Below are positions 35,075 to 46,471 of a stretch of 56,019 nucleotides of DNA, piece by piece. This DNA is from Amycolatopsis kentuckyensis (lineage in GTDB: Bacteria > Actinomycetota > Actinomycetes > Mycobacteriales > Pseudonocardiaceae). The DNA is taken from positions 1 through 56,019 of the forward strand of contig NZ_MUMI01000171.1 of assembly GCF_002155975.1 (NCBI RefSeq), in the 5' to 3' direction. The notes beneath the pieces were generated by a model. It was not told where the DNA came from. It was given only the letters and a program-made list of their open reading frames with translations, and did no database searches. The number at the start of each line of letters is the position of its first letter. Within the stretch, counting starts at the first letter, position 1. Position numbers and translations under genes: made by a program.

Positions 35075-35762
35075 GCCCGTCATCGGGCTGACGTCCTACC
35101 TGGAACCCGCGAAGTTCCTGGTCTGGGACACCGAAGCCGTGCTGCTGCACCGGGTCTACGTCGACTGCGTCGTCGCCGCGGGCGGCATCCCGGTGCTGCT
35201 CCCGCCGGTGTCCGAAGCGTACGACCGGCTGGTGTCCACTATGGACGGCCTGGTGCTGACCGGCGGCGCCGACGTCGAGCCCGCGCGCTACGGCCACGAG
35301 CCGCACCCGGCCACCTACGTCCGGCCGGAGCGCGACGCCTTCGAGTTCGGGTTGTTCGGGGCCGCGCGCCGAGCGGGCAAGCCGGTGCTCGGCGTGTGCC
35401 GCGGCCTGCAGGTGATGAGCGTCGCTCTCGGCGGCACCCTGACCCAGCACTTGCCCGAAAGCGGCACCACCGAGCACCAGCCCGCCCCGGCGACCTTCGG
35501 CCGGGGCACCGTCACGCTGGCCGAGGGCAGCAGGGCGGCGTCGATCCTCGGGCCCGAGACGAAGACGCTCTGCTACCACCACCAGGCGATCGACCGGCTC
35601 GGCACCGGGCTGGAGGCCGTCGGCTGGGCGGCCGACGGCACGATCGAGGCCGCGGAAGTGCCCGGCGAGTTCACGCTGGGCGTCCAGTGGCACCCCGAGC
35701 AGGACACCGACGACGTCCGGCTGTTCCAGGCTCTCGTCGAAGCGAGCAAGGAGAACCGATGA
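35055..35762 (+). CDS. Gamma-glutamyl-amine hydrolase (PuuD-like class I amidotransferase)
   Basis: A 235-residue class I glutamine amidotransferase-fold hydrolase. The triad is visible: Cys115 in LGVCRGLQVM, His213 and Glu215 in VQWHPEQ. PuuD-like proteins hydrolyse gamma-glutamyl-GABA or similar intermediates, releasing glutamate, which fits its place after the ligase. GTG 35055 overlaps glnA4 by 20 bases; no later in-frame start codon keeps the conserved PVIGLTSY strand. It overlaps the dehydrogenase gene by four bases. Confidence 0.9.
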   Translation: MASSACEPVIGLTSYLEPAKFLVWDTEAVLLHRVYVDCVVAAGGIPVLLPPVSEAYDRLVSTMDGLVLTGGADVEPARYGHEPHPATYVRPERDAFEFGLFGAARRAGKPVLGVCRGLQVMSVALGGTLTQHLPESGTTEHQPAPATFGRGTVTLAEGSRAASILGPETKTLCYHHQAIDRLGTGLEAVGWAADGTIEAAEVPGEFTLGVQWHPEQDTDDVRLFQALVEASKENR

Positions 35763-37219
35763 CCACCAGTGAGGATTGTTCAGCCGTCGGCCGCCACATG
35801 GCATCCGAGGAATCCGGCGGATCGAGCGCGGGGCGTGGCGGCCTAACCAGAACAAACCTCAGTTTCGACGTCCTGAACCCCGCCACCGAGGAGGTGGTGC
35901 GGAGCGTCCCGCTGACGAGCGCCGAGGAGACCGACGCGGCGATCGCCCGCGCCCACGCGGCCTTCCCGGCCTGGCGCGACGTCACCCCCGGCGACCGCGC
36001 GCGGCTGCTGCGCCGCTTCGCCGACGCCGTCGAGGCCGACATCGAGCACCTCGCGCGGCTGGAGGTCGAGAACTCCGGGCACACCATCGGCAACGCCCGC
36101 TGGGAGGCGGGCAACGTCCGCGACGTCCTCAACTACTACTCCGCCGCCCCGGAACGCCTGATCGGCCGGCAGATCCCGGTGCCGGGCGGCGTCAACGTGA
36201 CCTTCCAGGAGCCCCTGGGCGTGGTCGGCGTGATCGTGCCGTGGAACTTCCCGATGCCGATCGCCGGCTGGGGGTTCGCGCCCGCCCTCGCCGCCGGGAA
36301 CACCGTCGTCCTCAAGCCCGCCGAGCTGACGCCGCTGACCGCGATCCGGCTGGCCGAGCTGGCCCGCGAGGCCGGCATCCCGGAGGACGTCTTCCAGGTG
36401 CTGCCCGGCAAGGGGTCCGTGGTCGGGCAGCGGTTCGTCGACCACCCCGGAGTCCGCAAGGTCGTGTTCACCGGCTCGACCGAGGTCGGCAAGCAGATCA
36501 TGGCGGGCTGCGCGGCGCAGGTGAAGCGCGTGACGCTGGAGCTGGGCGGCAAGAACGCGAACATCGTCTTCGCCGACTCCGACCTGGAGAAAGCCGCCGC
36601 GACCGCGCCCTACGGCGTCTTCGACAACGCCGGCCAGGACTGCTGCGCCCGCTCGCTGATCCTGGTGCAGGCGAGCGCGTACGACCGCTTCATGGAGCTG
36701 CTGGAGCCCGCGGTGCACGGCGTCGTCGTCGGCGACCCCGGTGACGAGAAGACCGAGATGGGCCCGCTGATCTCGGCCGCGCACCGGGACAAGGTCGCTT
36801 CCTACGTCCCGGACGACGCGCCCGTCGCGTTCCGCGGCACGGCCCCCGCCGGCCGCGGCTTCTGGTTCCCGCCGACCGTGCTCACCCCGCCCGACCTGCG
36901 GCACCCGGTCGCCGCGGAAGAGGTCTTCGGCCCGGTCGTCGCCGTCGTGCCGTTCGCGGAGGAAGCCGACGCCGTCCGCATGGCCAACGCGACCGAGTAC
37001 GGCCTGTCCGGGTCGATCTGGACCCGCGACGCCGGCCGCGCGTTCCGAGTTGCGCGCGGCGTCGAATCCGGCAACCTCTCGGTGAACTCGCACTCGTCGG
37101 TGCGCTACTGGACGCCGTTCGGCGGCTTCAAGCAGTCCGGTCTCGGCCGCGAGCTCGGCCCGGACGCCGCCGCGGCGTTCACCGAAACCAAGAACGTCTT
37201 TCTGAGCACGGAGGAGTAA
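35759..37219 (+). CDS. Aldehyde dehydrogenase (AldC/PuuC-like)
   Basis: A 486-residue NAD(P)-dependent aldehyde dehydrogenase. It shows VIVPWNFPMPIAGW, FTGSTEVGKQIM, the general-base LELGGKNANIVF and catalytic Cys295 or Cys296 in NAGQDCCARS. It should oxidise the gamma-glutamyl-aminoaldehyde of the pathway. The first about 34 residues (MTTSEDCSAVGRHM then SEESGGSSAGRGG) are an unusual low-complexity extension before the conserved FDVLNPATEEVV; an internal Met14 exists. It has an ATGA overlap with the hydrolase and a TAATG overlap with the SDR gene, so all four genes form one operon. Confidence 0.93.
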   Translation: MTTSEDCSAVGRHMASEESGGSSAGRGGLTRTNLSFDVLNPATEEVVRSVPLTSAEETDAAIARAHAAFPAWRDVTPGDRARLLRRFADAVEADIEHLARLEVENSGHTIGNARWEAGNVRDVLNYYSAAPERLIGRQIPVPGGVNVTFQEPLGVVGVIVPWNFPMPIAGWGFAPALAAGNTVVLKPAELTPLTAIRLAELAREAGIPEDVFQVLPGKGSVVGQRFVDHPGVRKVVFTGSTEVGKQIMAGCAAQVKRVTLELGGKNANIVFADSDLEKAAATAPYGVFDNAGQDCCARSLILVQASAYDRFMELLEPAVHGVVVGDPGDEKTEMGPLISAAHRDKVASYVPDDAPVAFRGTAPAGRGFWFPPTVLTPPDLRHPVAAEEVFGPVVAVVPFAEEADAVRMANATEYGLSGSIWTRDAGRAFRVARGVESGNLSVNSHSSVRYWTPFGGFKQSGLGRELGPDAAAAFTETKNVFLSTEE

Positions 37220-37986
37220 TGGTCCAGCGTTTCGAAGGCCGCGTCGCGGTCATCACCGGCGGCGCCAGCGGCATCGGGCTCGCCTCGGCCCGGCGCCTGG
37301 CGAGCGAAGGCGCGAAGGTCGTCATCGCGGACCTCTCGCCGGCCGAGGGCAAGGCGGCCGCCGACGACATCGGCGGCGCGTTCATCCAGACCGACGTCAC
37401 CGACGCCGAGCAGGTCGAGAACCTGTTCCACAGCACGGTGGAGCAGTTCGGCTCGGTCGACGTCGCCTTCAACAACGCCGGCATCTCGCCGCCGGAGGAC
37501 GACTCGATCCTGACCACCGGCATCGAGGCGTGGGACCGCGTGCAGCGGGTCAACCTGACGTCGGTGTACCACTGCTGCAAGGCCGTCCTGCCGCACATGC
37601 AGCGCCAGGGCAAGGGGTCGATCATCAACACCGCGTCGTTCGTCGCGGTGATGGGCGCGGCGACGTCGCAGATCTCCTACACCGCGTCCAAGGGCGGCGT
37701 GCTCGCGATGAGCCGCGAGCTCGGGGTGCAGTTCGCGCGCGAGAACATCCGCGTCAACGCGCTGTGCCCGGGACCGGTGAACACCCCGCTGCTCAAGGAG
37801 CTGTTCGCCAAGGACCCGGAACGCGCGGCGCGGCGGCTGGTCCACGTGCCGGTCGGCCGGTTCGCCGAGCCGTCGGAGATCGCGGCCGCGGTCGCCTTCC
37901 TGGCCAGCGACGACGCCAGCTTCATCACGGCGTCGCAGTTCCTGGTCGACGGCGGCATCTCCGGCGCGTACGTCACCCCGCTCTAA
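37219..37986 (+). CDS. Short-chain dehydrogenase/reductase (Rv2857c-like)
   Basis: A 255-residue classical SDR with cofactor motif GGASGIG, NNAG near residue 90 and the catalytic Tyr154-x3-Lys158 in SYTASKGG. It sits at the end of the glnA4-type operon as in M. tuberculosis and probably oxidises an alcohol or hydroxy-acid intermediate with NAD(P). Annotation pipelines often call this group 3-oxoacyl-ACP reductase, which the context does not support. Its stop overlaps tail-to-tail with the next minus-strand gene. Confidence 0.9.
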   Translation: MVQRFEGRVAVITGGASGIGLASARRLASEGAKVVIADLSPAEGKAAADDIGGAFIQTDVTDAEQVENLFHSTVEQFGSVDVAFNNAGISPPEDDSILTTGIEAWDRVQRVNLTSVYHCCKAVLPHMQRQGKGSIINTASFVAVMGAATSQISYTASKGGVLAMSRELGVQFARENIRVNALCPGPVNTPLLKELFAKDPERAARRLVHVPVGRFAEPSEIAAAVAFLASDDASFITASQFLVDGGISGAYVTPL

Positions 37987-38180
37987 CGCCTGGTCTTCTT
38001 CTTGACGTCGTAGACCTCCCGCAGGTAGCGCCAGGCGGCGTTGAGCTTCTTGCGCTCTTCGGAGATCTCCTTCTCCCGGCGGCGCAGGATCCGGGTGGCG
38101 ACCTCGGAGGCGAGGAACGCGCCGGCGGCGAAGGTCAGCGCGCCGACGATCAGGGTGAGGGCGATCACGGTGGTGGTCAT
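37983..38180 (-). CDS. Small membrane protein of unknown function
   Basis: A 65-residue protein. One N-terminal membrane helix (about residues 4-26, TVIALTLIVGALTFAAGAFL) is followed by a strongly basic cytoplasmic tail (RILRRREKEISEERKKLNAAW, ending VKKKTRR). ATG 38180 is the natural start. The stop TAG lies inside the last codon and stop of the convergent SDR gene (four-base overlap). No family was recognised; clean hydrophobic/basic organisation argues for a real gene. Confidence 0.7.
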   Translation of the reverse strand: MTTTVIALTLIVGALTFAAGAFLASEVATRILRRREKEISEERKKLNAAWRYLREVYDVKKKTRR

Positions 38181-38221
38181 GGTGACCAGCGTCGGCCGCG
38201 CCCGGGCGGGTTGTCCCTGCG

Positions 38222-38248
38222 CAAAGCTAGCCGGTTTCGTTAGCTTTG
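38222..38248 (+). promoter_or_regulatory. Inverted repeat CAAAGCTA-N11-TAGCTTTG
   Basis: Eight-base perfect arms at 38222-38229 and 38241-38248, four bases before GTG 38253. The right arm contains TAGCTT (38241-38246), a -10-like hexamer with six bases to the GTG, so the gene is probably leaderless and would be blocked when the repeat is bound. Autoregulation by the XRE-type product is likely. Confidence 0.6.
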
Positions 38249-38252
38249 TGAG

Positions 38253-39563
38253 GTGACGCACTGGCGCGCCGACGAGTGGGCGGAAGCGGTCCGGGCCGGC
38301 ATCCGCTCCCGCGGCCTGTCCCTGGACGAGGCCGCGCGGCGCATCGGCGTCCCGACGTCGACGTTGCGCAGCTGGATCGAGCACCGGCACGCGCCGAAGG
38401 TGACGGTGTTCGACCACTGGGCCGGAATCGCCGAGGTCACCGGGCTCGGGGAGGCCGAGCTGCTGCGCGTCGCCGGTGTCCTGCCCGGCTCGCTCGCCGG
38501 CCCGGTGCACGTCGCGCAGGCGGCGAAGGCGCTGCGGGAGGGCATCGACCGGGCCGGGCAGTTCCTCCGGCAGGCCACCGCGCTCGTCTACTCCTCGCCC
38601 GGCACGCAGGTGGCGAACGCGATCGCGGCGTCGCCGATCGACTGGGAGATGCGGATCCGCTCGGCCACCCGCGGCGACGAGGTCCGCGTCACCTACCACC
38701 ACTACGTCGGGATCGTGCCGCCGCGGGACTTCCCGTACGCCGACGCCGAGGTCCGGCGGATCCTCGAGCACGACGTCCTCGGCGAGCTGTGGCGGCCGCT
38801 CGGGCTGTACTGGCGGGTCGCCGAGGTGCACGACTGGCACGAGCCGCCCCGGCTGGTCATCCAGGTGCCCGAGCAGGAGGCGACGCGGCCGCCCGTGCCG
38901 TCGCCGGTCGTCGCCGCGCCGCCGGTGGTCGTGCTGTCGCCGATCTGGGGGTACGGCGAGCTGCTGGCGTCCCTGGTCGCCGACGGGCTGGGCTTCGGCA
39001 ACGTCGACTTCCGCTACTTCGGCCTCCCGGACACGATGGCCGACCGGGTCCGCCTCACCGCCCGTGAACTGGCCGAACCCGCGCCGCGGCTGGTGCACTC
39101 GGTACCGCCGATCATGCTGCTGCACGGCCTCGCCGTGCCGGACCTGACCGGCCGCCTCCCGGTCGTGGTCCGCTACGGGCCGCGGATGCGGGCACGGGCG
39201 GCCCGGATCTACCGCGAACCGCTGCTCGAGGCCGGGTTCGACGACCCGCTGGAGGGAGCGCGGGCGATCGAGGAGGCCATCGCGGTCCCGCCGGGGTGCG
39301 CGTACTTCGAGGTGACGCTCGCCGACGAGGACGTCTTCGACGGCGACCGCGTTTCGCTGGACCGGCTCAACGACTCGGTGGCCTGGCACGCCGAGCAGAT
39401 CGTCGAGCAGGTCCTGCTGGGAGCGGGCCTGCCCCCGGTGCCCTTGGGCGGCCCGCTGAAGCGTCTGGTCCTGCCCTCGGGCCGGGTCCGGCGGCCGCCG
39501 GTGCTCGCCGGTCAGGTGGTCCGCCGGGCAGGCCGAGCGCAGCACCGGCCGGTCGGAGACTGA
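38253..39563 (+). CDS. XRE-type HTH regulator with large uncharacterised C-terminal domain
   Basis: A 436-residue protein. N-terminal HTH: LSLDEAARRIGVPTSTLRSWIEHRHAPKV (about residues 23-52). A linker and two regions of unknown fold follow: one around 110-210 (SPIDWEMRIRSATRGDEVRV) and one around 220-400 beginning VVVLSPIWGYGELL, then a basic Pro/Arg tail. The second region might be a nucleotide-binding or sensor domain, but no Walker or catalytic motif is clear. It starts at GTG 38253 right after the inverted repeat, with no Shine-Dalgarno. It lies upstream of the glycine riboswitch with no evident functional link. Confidence 0.78.
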   Translation: MTHWRADEWAEAVRAGIRSRGLSLDEAARRIGVPTSTLRSWIEHRHAPKVTVFDHWAGIAEVTGLGEAELLRVAGVLPGSLAGPVHVAQAAKALREGIDRAGQFLRQATALVYSSPGTQVANAIAASPIDWEMRIRSATRGDEVRVTYHHYVGIVPPRDFPYADAEVRRILEHDVLGELWRPLGLYWRVAEVHDWHEPPRLVIQVPEQEATRPPVPSPVVAAPPVVVLSPIWGYGELLASLVADGLGFGNVDFRYFGLPDTMADRVRLTARELAEPAPRLVHSVPPIMLLHGLAVPDLTGRLPVVVRYGPRMRARAARIYREPLLEAGFDDPLEGARAIEEAIAVPPGCAYFEVTLADEDVFDGDRVSLDRLNDSVAWHAEQIVEQVLLGAGLPPVPLGGPLKRLVLPSGRVRRPPVLAGQVVRRAGRAQHRPVGD

Positions 39564-39644
39564 TGTGGTGTTGCCCGGGTGAAGTAGACGGACCTCGAAC
39601 CCGGCAGGTACCGTGGCCGTCACAACTGCAGATCGGGCCGTTGA

Positions 39645-39832
39645 GCCGAGGCGGGAGAGCCCTCACGAAGTCGGTGGGGCACCGAAGGAGCAAACTCCCC
39701 GGAATCTCTCAGGTACCTGCTACCGCTTCGCGCGAGGCCACTCTGGAAAGCAGGCGCACCCGCGCCTCACCCAAGGTGAAAGCCGTGTCGCCCACGGTGA
39801 AACTCTCAGGTGCCATGACAGAGGGGGAGTTC
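39645..39832 (+). promoter_or_regulatory. Tandem glycine riboswitch (gcvT leader element)
   Basis: Two adjacent glycine aptamers. Aptamer 1 (about 39645-39735): GGGAGAG, then GGCACCGAAGGAGCAAACTC, then CTCTCAGGTACC. Aptamer 2 (about 39738-39832): CTCTGGAAAGC, then GCCTCACCCAAGGTGAAA, then GGTGAAACTCTCAGGTGCC and GACAGAGGGGGAG. These are the conserved core blocks of the class, with a short linker between them. A small hairpin (GCACA-GCTG-TGTGC, 39837-39850) lies between aptamer 2 and the Shine-Dalgarno at 39858. Glycine binding is expected to turn on the downstream glycine-degradation operon. Confidence 0.93.
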
Positions 39833-39869
39833 CAGCGCACAGCTGTGTGCCCGGCCCAAGGAGCTCCCG

Positions 39870-42701
<2,832 letters not shown>

Positions 42702-42702
42702 C

Positions 42703-43794
42703 GTGTCCAAGGAAACCTCCCTGCACGGAGTCCACAAGGGACTCGGTGCGCTGTTCACCGACTTCGCCGGCTGGTCGATGCCGGTCCGGTACGCCAGCGA
42801 GCTGGCCGAGCACAAGGCCGTCCGCGAGGCGGCCGGGCTGTTCGACCTCTCGCACATGGCCGAGATCCACGTCACCGGCAAGCAGGCGGCCGACGTCCTG
42901 GACTACGCGCTGGTCGGCAACCTGACCGGGGTCAAGCCGGGCCGGGCGCGGTACACGATGATCTGCAACGCCGAGGGCGGCGTGCTGGACGACCTGGTCG
43001 TCTACCGGCTGGCCGACGAGCACTACCTGGTCGTCGCCAACGCGGGCAACGCGAAGGTCGTCGCGGACGCCCTGGCCGAGCGGGTCGCGGGCTTCGACGC
43101 TCAGGTGGACGACCGCTCGGAGGCCACCGCGCTGATCGCCGTCCAGGGCCCGAACGCCGCGGCGATCCTGGGTTCGGTCACCGACGCCGACCTGGACGCG
43201 CTGAAGTACTACGCCAGCGTCCCGGCGTCGGTGAAGGGCCACGACGTCCTGCTCGCCCGCACCGGCTACACCGGCGAGGACGGCTTCGAGCTGTTCGCCG
43301 CCGCCGACGAGGCCCCGGCGCTGTGGCGCCTGCTGCTGGACGCCGGCGAGCCGCACGGCCTGGTCCCGGCGGGTCTCGCCTGCCGCGACACGCTGCGGCT
43401 GGAAGCCGGGATGCCGTTGTACGGCAACGAACTCACGCTCGACCAGAGCCCGTTCGAGGCCGGGCTCGGCCGCGTCGTCAAGTTCGAGAAGCCGGGCGAC
43501 TTCGTCGGCCGCGCGGCGCTCGAGGAGCGGTCCAAGGCCGACGTCCCGCGCGTGCGCGTGGGGCTGAAAGGCGCCGGCCGGCGCGCCCCGCGGCACGGCT
43601 ACAAGCTGCTGGCCGACGGGACCGAGATCGGCGAGGTCACCAGCGGCGCCCTGTCGCCCACGCTGGGTTACCCGATCGCCATGGCGTACGTCGATCGGGC
43701 GTACGCCGAGCCCGGCACCGAGCTCTCCGTCGACATCCGGGGCAGGATCGAGCCCGTCGAGGTCGTCGCCCTGCCCTTCTACTCCCGCGCGTAA
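42703..43794 (+). CDS. gcvT: Glycine cleavage system aminomethyltransferase, T-protein
   Basis: A 363-residue folate-dependent enzyme that releases ammonia and makes 5,10-methylene-THF from the H-protein-bound intermediate. Motifs: MPVRYASELAEHKAVREAAGLFDLSHMAE, the folate-site RTGYTGEDGFELF and GLACRDTLRLEAGMPLYGNEL. GTG 42703 follows gcvP by one base. All expected regions are present and the length is normal. Confidence 0.95.
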   Translation: MSKETSLHGVHKGLGALFTDFAGWSMPVRYASELAEHKAVREAAGLFDLSHMAEIHVTGKQAADVLDYALVGNLTGVKPGRARYTMICNAEGGVLDDLVVYRLADEHYLVVANAGNAKVVADALAERVAGFDAQVDDRSEATALIAVQGPNAAAILGSVTDADLDALKYYASVPASVKGHDVLLARTGYTGEDGFELFAAADEAPALWRLLLDAGEPHGLVPAGLACRDTLRLEAGMPLYGNELTLDQSPFEAGLGRVVKFEKPGDFVGRAALEERSKADVPRVRVGLKGAGRRAPRHGYKLLADGTEIGEVTSGALSPTLGYPIAMAYVDRAYAEPGTELSVDIRGRIEPVEVVALPFYSRA

Positions 43795-43807
43795 AGGACT
43801 CCCAGCT

Positions 43808-44185
43808 GTGAGCATCCCCGAGAACCTGCAGTACACCAAGGAACATGAGTGGCTGAAGGTCGAGGACGGCATCGCCACCGTCGGCATCACCGCCTTCGCC
43901 GCCGAGTCGCTCGGTGACATCGTGTTCGTCCAGCTGCCCGACCCGGGCTCGGCCATCACCGCCGGCGAGGTGTTCGGCGAGGTCGAGTCGACCAAGTCGG
44001 TCAGCGAGCTGTATGCGCCGGTCTCCGGCGAGGTCGTCGAGGTGAACGGCACCACATCGGACACCCCCGAGGTCATCAACTCCGACCCGTACACCGAAGG
44101 ATGGCTCCTGAAGGTGCGTCTGACCGGGGACGTGCCGGACCTGCTCGACGCCGCCGCGTACGCCGCGCTCACCCAGGAGAACTGA
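43808..44185 (+). CDS. gcvH: Glycine cleavage system H-protein
   Basis: A 125-residue lipoyl carrier protein. The lipoylation site is Lys63 in [15 protein letters not shown]. The N-terminal [15 protein letters not shown] and C-terminal [11 protein letters not shown] are standard. It shuttles the aminomethyl group among P, T and L proteins; the L-protein is not in the window. GTG 43808, 13 bases after gcvT; the stop overlaps glyA (TGATG). lipA two genes downstream can supply its lipoyl group. Confidence 0.96.
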   Translation: MSIPENLQYTKEHEWLKVEDGIATVGITAFAAESLGDIVFVQLPDPGSAITAGEVFGEVESTKSVSELYAPVSGEVVEVNGTTSDTPEVINSDPYTEGWLLKVRLTGDVPDLLDAAAYAALTQEN

Positions 44186-45459
44186 TGACGACTTTCGACG
44201 CCTCCCTCGCCGACGTCGACCCCGAGGTCGCCGCGGCCGTCGCGGCCGAGCTGAACCGCCAGCAGTCGACCCTGGAGATGATCGCCTCCGAGAACTTCGC
44301 CCCGGTGGGCGTGCTCGAGGCGCAGGGCTCGGTGCTGACCAACAAGTACGCCGAGGGCTACCCGGGCCGCCGCTACTACGGCGGCTGCGAGCACGTCGAC
44401 GTCGTCGAGCAGCTCGCCATCGACCGCGCGAAGGCCCTCTTCGGCGCCGAGCACGCCAACGTCCAGCCGCACTCGGGCGCGCAGGCCAACGCGGCCGCGA
44501 TGTTCGCCGTGCTCAAGCCGGGCGACACGATCCTCGGCCTCGACCTGGCCCACGGCGGGCACCTGACGCACGGGATGAAGATCAATTTCTCGGGCAAGCT
44601 CTACAACGTCGTCGCCTACCACGTCGACAAAGAGACCGGGATCGTCGACCTCGCCGAGATCGAGCGCCTCGCCGTCGAGCACCAGCCGAAGCTGATCATC
44701 GCCGGCTGGTCGGCCTACCCGCGTCAGCTCGACTTCGCCGAGTTCCGCCGGATCGCGGACCAGGTCGGCGCGAAGCTGATGGTGGACATGGCGCACTTCG
44801 CCGGGCTGGTCGCGGCCGGGCTGCACCCGTCGCCGGTGCCGCACGCCGACATCGTCACCACGACCACGCACAAGACCCTCGGCGGCCCGCGCGGCGGCCT
44901 CATCCTGTCGCGCGAGGAACTGGCGAAGAAGATCAACTCGGCGGTGTTCCCCGGCCAGCAGGGCGGTCCGCTCGAGCACGTCATCGCGGCCAAGGCCGTC
45001 GCGCTGAAGATCGCCGCGAGCGAGGAGTTCAAGGAGCGTCAGGAGCGGACCCTCGAGGGCTCGCGGATCCTGGCCGCGCGGCTGTCGCAGGACGACTGCG
45101 CCGCGGCGGGGGTCCGGGTGCTGACCGGCGGCACCGACGTCCACCTGGTGCTCGTCGACCTCGTCCAGTCCACTCTGGACGGTCAGCAGGCCGAGGACCG
45201 GCTGCACGAGGTCGGCATCACGGTCAACCGCAACGCCGTCCCGTTCGACCCGCGGCCGCCGATGATCACCTCGGGCCTCCGGATCGGCACGCCGGCGCTG
45301 GCCACCCGCGGCTTCCGGGCCGAGGACTTCGCCGAGGTCGCCGACGTCATCGCCGAGGCGCTGAAGCCCGACTTCGACGACGCCCTGCGCTCCAAGCTCC
45401 GCGACCGCGTCGAGGCCCTCGCCGCGAAGCACCCGCTGTACGCGGACCTCGCGCGATGA
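44185..45459 (+). CDS. glyA: Serine hydroxymethyltransferase
   Basis: A 424-residue PLP enzyme interconverting glycine plus 5,10-methylene-THF and serine plus THF. Motifs: [29 protein letters not shown] and PLP Lys near 229 in [17 protein letters not shown] 44185 overlaps the gcvH stop. In this operon it consumes the methylene-THF made by GcvT, converting two glycines to one serine. It overlaps lipA by four bases. Other copies may exist elsewhere in the genome. Confidence 0.95.
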   Translation: MTTFDASLADVDPEVAAAVAAELNRQQSTLEMIASENFAPVGVLEAQGSVLTNKYAEGYPGRRYYGGCEHVDVVEQLAIDRAKALFGAEHANVQPHSGAQANAAAMFAVLKPGDTILGLDLAHGGHLTHGMKINFSGKLYNVVAYHVDKETGIVDLAEIERLAVEHQPKLIIAGWSAYPRQLDFAEFRRIADQVGAKLMVDMAHFAGLVAAGLHPSPVPHADIVTTTTHKTLGGPRGGLILSREELAKKINSAVFPGQQGGPLEHVIAAKAVALKIAASEEFKERQERTLEGSRILAARLSQDDCAAAGVRVLTGGTDVHLVLVDLVQSTLDGQQAEDRLHEVGITVNRNAVPFDPRPPMITSGLRIGTPALATRGFRAEDFAEVADVIAEALKPDFDDALRSKLRDRVEALAAKHPLYADLAR

Positions 45460-46457
45460 GCGCCCAGCCCGAAGGCCGGAAGCTGCTGCGTCTCGAGGTT
45501 CGCAACAGTGAGACGCCGATCGAGAAGAAGCCGCCGTGGATCAAGACGCGGGTGCGGATGGGACCGGAGTTCACCGAACTCAAGGGCCTGGTGCGCCGCG
45601 AAGGCCTGCACACGGTCTGCGAAGAGGCCGGTTGTCCCAACATTTACGAGTGCTGGGAAGACCGTGAGGCCACGTTCCTGATCGGTGGCGATCAGTGCAC
45701 GCGGCGGTGTGACTTCTGCCAGATCGACACGGGTAAGCCCGCCGAGCTGGATCGGACCGAGCCGCGGAAGGTCGCGGAGTCCGTGCAGGCCATGGGTTTG
45801 CGGTATTCGACGGTCACCGGGGTAGCCCGTGATGACCTGCCCGATGGCGGTGCCTGGCTGTACGCCGAGACCGTGCGGCAGATCCACGCGATGAACCCCG
45901 GTACCGGCGTCGAATTGCTGATTCCGGACTTCAACGCCGATCCTGCGCAATTGGCGGAGGTGTTCGGGTCGCGGCCGGAGGTTCTTGCGCACAACGTGGA
46001 AACAGTTCCGCGGATTTTCAAGCGCATTCGCCCGGGATTCCGTTACGCTCGGTCCCTGGAAGTCATCACGGCCGCGCGCGAAGCCGGTCTGGTGACCAAG
46101 TCCAATCTGATCCTCGGGATGGGTGAAACCCCGGACGAGGTGGCTCCGGCGATGCAGGACCTGGTGGATGCCGGGTGCGAGATCCTGACGATCACGCAGT
46201 ACCTGCGTCCCTCGCCGCGGCACCACCCGGTCGACCGCTGGGTGAAGCCGGAGGAGTTCGTCGAGCACTCCCAGGCAGCCGAGGCGATGGGCTTTGCCGG
46301 GGTGATGGCGGGTCCGCTGGTGCGCTCGTCGTACCGCGCGGGACGGCTCTACGCCCAGACCAAGCGTTACCGTGGAGAAGAGCTGCCGGAGAACCTGGCC
46401 CACCTCGCCGACCAGGGCCCGGCTTCGCAAGAGGCCAGCTCGCTGCTGGCCCGATAG
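45456..46457 (+). CDS. lipA: Lipoyl synthase
   Basis: A 333-residue radical SAM enzyme that inserts two sulfurs into octanoyl carrier domains. The auxiliary cluster cysteines are Cys55, Cys60 and Cys66 ([12 protein letters not shown]), and the radical-SAM cluster is Cys81, Cys85, Cys88 (CTRRCDFC). The C-terminal SSYRAG motif is present. Base use is less GC-rich than neighbours: 35 of 60 GC in 45961-46020, with more T-ending codons. No lipB is next to it, unusual in actinobacteria where lipB-lipA pairs are common; placement in the gcv operon ties it to GcvH. Confidence 0.95.
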   Translation: MSAQPEGRKLLRLEVRNSETPIEKKPPWIKTRVRMGPEFTELKGLVRREGLHTVCEEAGCPNIYECWEDREATFLIGGDQCTRRCDFCQIDTGKPAELDRTEPRKVAESVQAMGLRYSTVTGVARDDLPDGGAWLYAETVRQIHAMNPGTGVELLIPDFNADPAQLAEVFGSRPEVLAHNVETVPRIFKRIRPGFRYARSLEVITAAREAGLVTKSNLILGMGETPDEVAPAMQDLVDAGCEILTITQYLRPSPRHHPVDRWVKPEEFVEHSQAAEAMGFAGVMAGPLVRSSYRAGRLYAQTKRYRGEELPENLAHLADQGPASQEASSLLAR

Positions 46458-46471
46458 GAAGGGGCGGATCA

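Noticed and set aside
37983-39623. 546-residue minus-strand frame ending in the small membrane protein
   Set aside because: Only the last 65 residues form a plausible protein; the rest is antisense to the XRE-type gene.
39564-39644. Possible small peptide before the riboswitch
   Set aside because: No start site with ribosome binding signal; the region is better explained as riboswitch promoter and leader.
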